Shown here: positions 60,773-64,000 of the stretch, piece after piece | Position numbering within the stretch: the stretch's first letter is position 1 | Layout of the letters: every line of letters begins with the position of its first letter | NCBI GenBank assembly: GCA_026120185.1 | Contig: JANUWF010001224.1 | Coordinates: 2,232,001-2,296,000, forward strand | Direction: 5' to 3' | Source: Voacanga thouarsii | Taxonomy: Eukaryota > Streptophyta > Magnoliopsida > Gentianales > Apocynaceae | Length of the DNA stretch: 64,000 bases | The notes under the pieces: generated by a model | Seen by the model: only the letters and a program-made list of their open reading frames with translations | Database searches by the model: none | What the model was told of the DNA's origin: nothing | Translations under genes and position numbers: made by a program

Positions 60773-61381
60773 CATTAACTTACTGGACCAAGGGGGTTAA
60801 TTGCTAAGAACTAGTAATTAAAGGTTAATTGATGTCTGTTGAGACCAAGGGTTCATTGATTAATTTCATGTTTTAAATTTGCCGAGACCAAGGGAATTTA
60901 ATTAAGGATTGTGTTTAATGCATCTTTTGGGTAAAGTAGTTGAGACGAGACCACGTAATGCTAATTTATCTAGAAGATAGTGATTTCATGGATTGACCAA
61001 AGAAGTGAATCTACCTTAATCCTTCATGATGCTAAAAGAATAATTAGTTATGATAATGGTTAGGTACTTTAAGATCATGTTTGTCAAAATAATTGTTTGA
61101 GTTACGTACTACTCCATCCTTGACATGTATATATTCTTTTATTTTGTTCCGTTTCCTTTTTTTTTATTTCTTTTTAACTTTATTGAGTCGGTTATATAGT
61201 GAAAGAAAAGTGATTAATGCAAACTTGTTCCTTGAGGATTGACAGTCGTTTGAACCCTATGCTATGTTAATGATAAGTACGCTTGCTCATATGTATGATT
61301 CGGGGTTAACGTTTTAATTTAAACTTGATTGGGAATATGCTTATTTTTACATAATTTTTATACCCAGATAAATACGCCTCA
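60773..61381 (+). repeat. 5'-truncated 3' LTR of element H
   Basis: Begins ATTAACTTACTGGACC, matching the 5' LTR from about 58433, and ends ACGCCTCA at 61381. The junction shows short microhomology (catta) with the gene sequence. Confidence 0.85.
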
Positions 61382-62100
61382 ACAAATATTGATGAGGACT
61401 AACTTGTGTGATTTACATGTGATAGGACATGTTTGACTCTGGTTCTTTCAAGGTATGCACATAGGAATGCTAAGCAACTCTTGAGCAATGGAATCCAAGA
61501 ATGGGTAATCAAGTAGAAGACCAAGTTTAAGAGATTGCATACCAAGAAGTCCTTATAAAAGAACCTTAGACTAGGAATCGTTTGTTAAGGTATTCTCTGT
61601 GTAAATTCCTCTGTCTTTTTTGCCTTATGATTCAGTCTTATTTCTACCCATGAAGCACACAAACAAAAAGATTTCAAAGTTCTATATCTTAGAATTTTAG
61701 ATTGAGTATTTAGATAACTCTGCATCCAAAAGATTCATCTAAAATTCTATGAATAGTATCAATTCAATTCTGCCTGAAAAAGATTTTGGACTTACCTTTT
61801 GGATGCACCGTCATCCAAAACTTGAGTCAAAAACGCTGCCAAATCCAAAAGCGAAAACTAGTCGTTGCTGTCCTACTTTTCACTTCTATAAAAGCCATTT
61901 AAACCTGATTTTCTGTGTGATTTTTTGTGCTATCTCTTTCAGAAACATTCTTACACTTTAGAAAACAAAAATCTTTCTTTTCATTGTGCTTCAAAGGTGA
62001 AATTGAATTGTTCAAAAGGTGAAAGGCTGTTGGAGCTTATTTGTTTGTATCTGCTCAAACTTGTGAGCTATTTCTGTAAGTTCTCTTTTATTCTAACTTG

Positions 62101-62303
62101 TATTAAGGTTGAGAAGGTAAAACTTAGTTAGGGTAAGCCTTGATTTATTGTGTGTCAAGGTTGTGGTGTAAAACCCATTAGGGTGAGCCTTATTTTGGTT
62201 AATGTTCAAGGTTGTGGAGTAAAACCCATTGGGGTAAACCTCGTTTTGTGAATGTATCAAGGTTGTGGTGTAAAACTCAGTTAGGCTGAGCCTTGATTAT
62301 TGT
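62101..62303. repeat. Four tandem ~50-bp repeats in the S 3' LTR
   Basis: Equivalent to 36697-36900, with the same four units and independent substitutions. Confidence 0.87.
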
Positions 62304-63013
62304 ATTTTAAGAGGTTGGGTATAAACTCAAGTGTGGTGGTCCTCTTGTGTAAGATTGATATAACCTACCACCATTAATATGGGAAAAAGGTTTTAGTGAT
62401 GATGTTGAAATCCTTCAGTTAAAACTTAAGGTAGTGGATGTAGATCATTTGAAGATCGAACCATTATAAATCATTGGGTCTATTCTCTTGCATTTATTTT
62501 GATATTCATGCCTACAATTTTACTGCTCATCCAACTTGAAAGCATTATACTCTTCATTGAATTTATTGATTTGATCAAAGACTTTTATATTGATTAAGTG
62601 AGATTGTTTTTGATGCCTTATCTGCCTATCTTAATTATAGATTTACATTTCATCGTTTAGTGGAGTTTTTGAAAGTTCTTTGGTAGTTCATTTAAAGCTA
62701 CACGAACAATCTGATTTTTGTTGCCCACGCACTTGTTAGGTATATCAATAATTATTAGATTAATCATTATTTATTTTCTTCAAGCACATATATTACCTTA
62801 GACATTCTAGAATTAAATAATCGAGCCCAGGAATTACTTTTAGACTTAGTTAATTATTCTAGCCAAATGGACTTTCTAGAATTAAATAAATTCTTTCATT
62901 TCTCATGTAATCCAAATAATTTATGTAATGACTAAATTAGGCATTCTAGTTGAAGAGCTGTCTTGGGGACCAATAGACATATTATTATTGGCAACATATA
63001 AAATGACCAAAAT

Positions 63014-64000
63014 TGATAGGAATCACCCTAGGCATGTAGACTACTTAAAAAAAGGAAAAGAGAAATTCAAGTCACAACTCTTGGCTCCTTAGGTAAAAGC
63101 CATAATTGAGAGATTTCAAGGAGCATCTCAAGCCAACAAACTATGGGCCGAAACACTTGTGAAGAGATGGATGGTGAAAGAAGTACCAAAAAAGGTACAA
63201 AAAGAACAACACTCTTTATGGAGAATCAAGCCAACATTATGCCAAGATTGGGGGCAAAAAAGCATGAAAAGGAGCTCAAAATGACCAACACTTCATTTGG
63301 AAGATCAAGAAAGTACATAGAAATAAAATGGAGGTTAAAGGAGTAGGTTTTGGAAGTGCAACAAAATAGAAGACAGTGACCAGAAGGAAGCCAGCACCGA
63401 CTCTGAGCCTTAACCCGGCATCGGCCCAATACTACCGAGATTACTGTCGAGTGACAGTTGTGAACCAGTGCTAGCCCTAGTTCCTATACCAATGGGACAA
63501 TCTTGAGTTTTTGCTATTTTTGTTGTTTTCTATCTTTTACATTTGTAATTTAATTTTCACAAATTGTATTTTGTTCTAACCTATTTTAAGGAATAAAATA
63601 GGTCCCCAAAGCTTGTATTAAGGCCATTTAATAGTTAGAATTATTTTTCTACTTGGTTTAAGTCAAGGCATCTATATATATGCCATTATAGGTCTTGTAA
63701 ACATAACTTTTAGATATTAGATATTGAGGAAGCAGATTTTCTCTTGATAGAAAGTGCTTGAGGGTGATCCTCTTGGGTGATTCCCATAAACATCAAGACT
63801 AAATCAAATGATTTAGTCACACCTTTGATCTTGTCTCTAAACTATAAGGGATAACCTCAACTGCTTCTCTATTCTTATCTTATAGGTTTCCTAGTGTGTT
63901 TGATAGGATTGAGTTAGGTCCATTCAAAATTCTATATTTTGTGTTCTAATCTATAATTAGATTAGGGTGTTAACGTATATTTGAAGTAGGCTAGATTTAG
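63014..64000 (+). repeat. Unidentified LTR-like insertion, cut by window end
   Basis: The C 5' LTR stops at aaaatgaccaaaat and new sequence starts TGATAGGAATCACCC at 63014. A TATA-like tctatatatatgcc lies at 63671-63684. GC-rich motifs related to those of element H (for example acccggcatcggccc, about 63413) are present. The ORF at 63143-63346 shows no family resemblance. I infer the 5' part of a plus-oriented LTR, possibly Athila/Tat-like. The 5 bases before it, AAAAT (63009-63013), are the expected TSD. Confidence 0.5.

Larger units (their letters stand above)
57591..61381 (+). mobile_element. Short Athila/Tat-type non-autonomous gypsy element H
   Basis: It begins TGATAGGGCC and ends ACGCCTCA, with perfect TSD ACAAA at 57586-57590 and 61382-61386. 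It has a complete 5' LTR (1414 bp), a tRNA-Asp-type PBS, about 1.8 kb of internal sequence with one foreign-looking gene, and a 5'-truncated 3' LTR (60773-61381). No gag or pol motif is visible. The deletion joining the gene to the 3' LTR removed the PPT, so this copy could not move again. Confidence 0.85.
35935..62747 (+). mobile_element. Sirevirus-like Copia retrotransposon S with three nested insertions
   Basis: LTR ends are TGTTAGCCCTAA...GGTATATCA, flanked by a perfect TSD ATAAT (35930-35934, 62748-62752). The order is 5' LTR, Met-type PBS, long gag with coiled coil and zinc knuckle, protease, remains of integrase, RT, an extra ORF after pol, several polypurine motifs, 3' LTR. Multiple PPT-like motifs and an extra ORF after pol are described traits of Sireviruses. 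Nested within are solo LTR D, gypsy E and element H. Without them S is roughly 10 kb. Confidence 0.9.
57548..62747 (+). repeat. 3' LTR of Sirevirus S, split by element H
   Basis: Pieces are 57548-57590 and 61387-62747. The join is shown by the 5' LTR text ATTGATGAGGACTAACTT. The end, 62736-62747, keeps TTAGGTATATCA but lacks about 100 bp found before the 5' LTR end. Confidence 0.88.
11456..63013 (-). mobile_element. Copia retrotransposon C, near-complete but split by two large insertions
   Basis: In element orientation (right to left) the parts are: 5' LTR (63013 to 62753 plus 35934 to 35348), PBS (35345-35334), leader (35333-35326 and 18285-17222), gag-pol (17221 to about 13300), PPT and 3' LTR (13285-11456). 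Gypsy element G (18286-35325) sits in the leader; Sirevirus S (35935-62747) sits in the 5' LTR. Both junctions are collinear with the intact 3' LTR or with element A. The far right end of the 5' LTR is lost to another insertion at 63014. The left flank CGAGT (11451-11455) is the expected TSD. Confidence 0.85.
35348..63013 (-). repeat. 5' LTR of Copia C, split by Sirevirus S and truncated at right
   Basis: Pieces are 35348-35934 and 62753-63013. The first ends at ...acccaatataat and the second continues near ...ttatttattttcttcaagc, matching the uninterrupted C 3' LTR near 12090-12135. The second piece ends at aaaatgaccaaaat (63013), where the next insertion begins. A broken copy of the LTR ORF starts at 35543 (MQRRRQLVGFFAD, stop). 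Confidence 0.85.

Overview
This window is plant nuclear DNA made almost entirely of nested LTR retrotransposons. It is AT-rich, looks like a large plant genome, and I cannot name a species. I found no ordinary host gene, rRNA, complete tRNA gene or CRISPR array. All retroelement genes are broken by stops, frameshifts, deletions or insertions. The evidence is diagnostic protein motifs (Copia gag, Sirevirus gag, chromovirus pol), primer-binding sites, polypurine tracts, TG...CA LTR ends, and 5-bp target-site duplications (TSDs) read by eye.

Layout, oldest to youngest as implied by who interrupts whom. (1) Copia element B (+ strand) is the base layer: leader, gag, protease and integrase at 7456-11455. 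Its left part lies beyond element A and its right part is off the window. (2) Copia element A (- strand, same family) sits in the B leader, 386-7455; it is interrupted at 385 by a gypsy LTR and carries a solo LTR at 5178-7246 (TSD CAAAC). (3) A minus-strand 1.8-kb Copia solo LTR (8907-10707) splits the B integrase. (4) Copia element C (- strand, same family) enters the B integrase at 11456 and runs to the right part of the window. (5) In the C leader lies the minus-strand gypsy chromovirus G (18286-35325), whose own leader holds a 4.3-kb solo LTR F (27050-31384, TSD ATACC). (6) In the C 5' LTR lies a Sirevirus-like Copia S (35935-62747, TSD ATAAT). S is itself interrupted by solo LTR D (40252-42073, TSD TTTTG), by a Tekay-type gypsy element E with about 4.4-kb LTRs (45143-56350, TSD CTTAT), and by a short Athila/Tat-type element H (57591-61381, TSD ACAAA). 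(7) Another LTR-like sequence starting TGATAGG interrupts the C LTR at 63014 and runs off the window.

The most interesting points are: an acidic ORF upstream of gag in E that a predicted GT-AG intron would join to gag in frame, with a related acidic ORF in G; a pol III A-box/B-box tRNA-like module in three Tekay-type LTR copies; and a gene resembling the putative plant transposon protein family (PF20167-like) inside the non-autonomous element H, with a degenerate relative apparently downstream of pol in S. None of these was tested by database search.
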